Positions 62,680 through 64,000 of a stretch of DNA of 64,000 bases are shown in pieces. Position 1 is the stretch's first letter. Each line of letters begins with the position of its first letter. The stretch is taken from the NCBI RefSeq assembly GCF_024199945.1, contig NZ_JANADP010000001.1, positions 7,564,001-7,628,000 on the forward strand. The letters are read 5' to 3'. The stretch comes from Bradyrhizobium sp. CCGUVB4N. GTDB lineage: Bacteria; Pseudomonadota; Alphaproteobacteria; Rhizobiales; Xanthobacteraceae. Made by a program: the position numbers and the translations under genes. The notes beneath the pieces were generated by a model. The model was not told the origin of the DNA, did no database searches, and saw only the letters and a list, made by a program, of their open reading frames with translations.

Positions 62680-62872
62680 CGTCGCCTCCGGTATTTTAAT
62701 GCTTCCCTATATAGGTGGTGGGCAAAGCGGCGCCAGCGGCGCGGCCGACCCGAGCATCATGCCGCAGCTCCCCGTGAGGCTACGAGCTTGCATGCCAGAT
62801 GCCCGCGACCATATAGTCCGGCGGATTTCCGGCCGACGCTGTGTTGGCCGGGACTCTCAAAAGCATCTCAAG

Positions 62873-62905
62873 CCCGCGCGGTGGTCCGCCATCCGCGGGT
62901 TTTTC
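62873..62905 (+). terminator. Attenuator-like hairpin upstream of the desaturase gene
   Basis: CCCGCG (62873-62878) pairs with CGCGGG (62894-62899) and is followed by TTTTTCG, 68 bp before the desaturase ATG. The inner part of the loop can also pair. It may end a leader transcript or be a leftover terminator. Confidence 0.4.
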
Positions 62906-62972
62906 GTACCCGATGATCTTCGGTCCGGCCGAAGCAAATCCCAGATAATGTTACCCGAGGTCACGCCAAGAC

Positions 62973-64000
62973 ATGTCGCCCAACGCGCCCACCGACGACC
63001 AGCACGACGACATCATGTACCCCTCCGCCGTGCCGTTCGTGCTGGTGCATCTCGGCTGCTTCGCAGCCATCTGGTCGGGCGTCACCTGGCAGGCCGTCGC
63101 GATCTGCGCTTCGCTGTACGTCGTGCGCATGTTCGGGGTCACCGCGGGCTACCACCGCTATTTCTCGCATCGGGCTTATGCGACCAGCCGGGTGTTTCAG
63201 TTCATGCTGGCCTTCATTGCGCAAAGCAGCGCGCAGAAGAGCGTGTTGTGGTGGGCGGCCAAGCACCGGCACCATCATCTGCATTCCGACACCGAACACG
63301 ACACGCACTCGCCGCGGCATCGCGGCTTCCTGTACAGCCATCTCGGCTGGATCTTCTACCGGGAGCACGACACGACCGACCTCGTGAAGGTTGGTGATCT
63401 CGCGGTCTATCCGGAGCTGATGTGGCTGCATCGGCTCGAGCTGCTGCCCGCCTTCGTGCTTGCAGCACTCTGCTTCGCGTTCGCAGGCTGGTCGGGCCTG
63501 GTCGTCGGTTTCCTCTGGAGCACGGTGCTGGTCTATCACGCGACCTTCTGCATCAATTCCCTCGCCCACGTGCATGGACGCAAGCGCTACGTGACGGGCG
63601 ACGATTCCCGTAACAACTGGCTGCTGGCGCTGCTCACCATGGGCGAAGGCTGGCACAACAATCACCACGCCTACCAGAGCAGCGTGCGACAGGGCTTTCG
63701 CTGGTGGGAAATCGACATGACTTATTACGTGCTGAAGGTGCTGTCGTGGTGCGGAATCGTCTGGAACATGAAGGCGCCGCCCGAGCAGGTGCTGCGCAAC
63801 GAGCAGCCGCTCGGCGCGCGGGTCATCAATCGCGCAGCCCGCGAGCTCGCCGGGCGGTTCGACGCGCACGCCCTCGCGCACGCGATCTCGTCGGCGCTGC
63901 ACCGGGCCGATCCGACCCATTTGCAACTGCCGACGCTGCACGACATCCTCAATCGCGCGCATGACGGCGTCGATGCGCTGACGCATCTGCATCTGCCGAA
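62973..64000 (+). CDS. Fatty acid desaturase (acyl-CoA desaturase-like), runs off window
   Basis: 342 residues visible, from ATG 62973 with no in-frame stop before the window edge. The three His boxes of membrane desaturases are present: HRYFSH, HRHHH and HNNHH, in the expected order and spacing, together with two pairs of hydrophobic helices. It introduces a double bond into acyl chains, probably at delta-9, adjusting membrane fluidity. It is preceded by a small non-coding stretch with a hairpin, and diverges from cysE. Confidence 0.92.
   Translation, partial: MSPNAPTDDQHDDIMYPSAVPFVLVHLGCFAAIWSGVTWQAVAICASLYVVRMFGVTAGYHRYFSHRAYATSRVFQFMLAFIAQSSAQKSVLWWAAKHRHHHLHSDTEHDTHSPRHRGFLYSHLGWIFYREHDTTDLVKVGDLAVYPELMWLHRLELLPAFVLAALCFAFAGWSGLVVGFLWSTVLVYHATFCINSLAHVHGRKRYVTGDDSRNNWLLALLTMGEGWHNNHHAYQSSVRQGFRWWEIDMTYYVLKVLSWCGIVWNMKAPPEQVLRNEQPLGARVINRAARELAGRFDAHALAHAISSALHRADPTHLQLPTLHDILNRAHDGVDALTHLHLP

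Overview
The window looks like a chromosomal segment of a Bradyrhizobium-type alphaproteobacterium (Rhizobiales/Hyphomicrobiales). This is inferred from the very high GC content, dense coding with strong GC-rich third positions and long antisense shadow frames, and the gene families present: split pntAA/pntAB/pntB transhydrogenase with an aa3-type oxidase subunit IV-like gene, GapR (DUF2312), DUF1244, DUF1036, DUF882, DUF3052 and paired palindromic intergenic repeats. No database search was possible, so the genus is an inference. I saw no rRNA, tRNA, CRISPR array, prophage or intact insertion sequence.

Layout. 1-7.9 kb (minus): a PAS-GGDEF-EAL signalling protein, a GlpD-like dehydrogenase, a polyamine-type ABC transporter (ATPase and two permeases, no binding protein) and a small membrane protein. 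8.1-11.4 kb: an LhgO-like FAD oxidase, two small DUF465/YdcH proteins, two small unknown proteins and a GGDEF protein with a very basic N-terminus. 11.5-14.6 kb: purE-purK with a terminator, aquaporin Z, and rpsU with a terminator. 14.6-18.7 kb: a TPR lipoprotein, an Ala/Pro/Lys-rich anchored protein, a cupin, a Ca2+/H+ antiporter and a hydrolase. 18.7-21.9 kb: the transhydrogenase cluster. 22-25.6 kb: an M3 oligopeptidase with repeat-encoded Lys/Ala N-terminus, and an orphan sigma-54 response regulator. 25.9-30.1 kb: an L,D-transpeptidase and a DUF882 peptidase, probably both for cell-wall remodelling. 30.1-34.5 kb: DUF1801, GapR, DUF1244, DUF1036-pyk and a TetR regulator.

35-43.4 kb is the most accessory-looking part. 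It has four large polytopic membrane proteins (GT87- or GT-C-like, two of them a tandem paralogous pair), a solitary Flp pilin, and short orphan genes in locally lower-GC sequence. 43.5-46.3 kb carries a Leu/Ile/Val-type binding protein, a hydrolase and a DUF3052 protein. 46.3-58.6 kb is a cell-envelope block on the minus strand: tolQ-tolR-tolA-tolB, terminator, GGDEF/EAL protein, LuxI/FeeM-like N-acyl amino acid synthase, pal, cpoB, tilS, ftsH. 59.3-64 kb: gamma-glutamyltransferase, an atypical SDR, serine acetyltransferase and a fatty-acid desaturase that runs off the end.

The observations I rate highest are: (a) the Tol-Pal locus interrupted by a LuxI-fold acyl synthase and a c-di-GMP enzyme; (b) a near-perfect intrinsic terminator inside the start of the DUF3052 coding region just after ftsH; (c) four different palindromic repeats that each occur as an inverted pair (REPIN-like); (d) the solitary Flp pilin among polytopic glycosyltransferase-like proteins; (e) repeat-encoded low-complexity segments in three exported or basic proteins.
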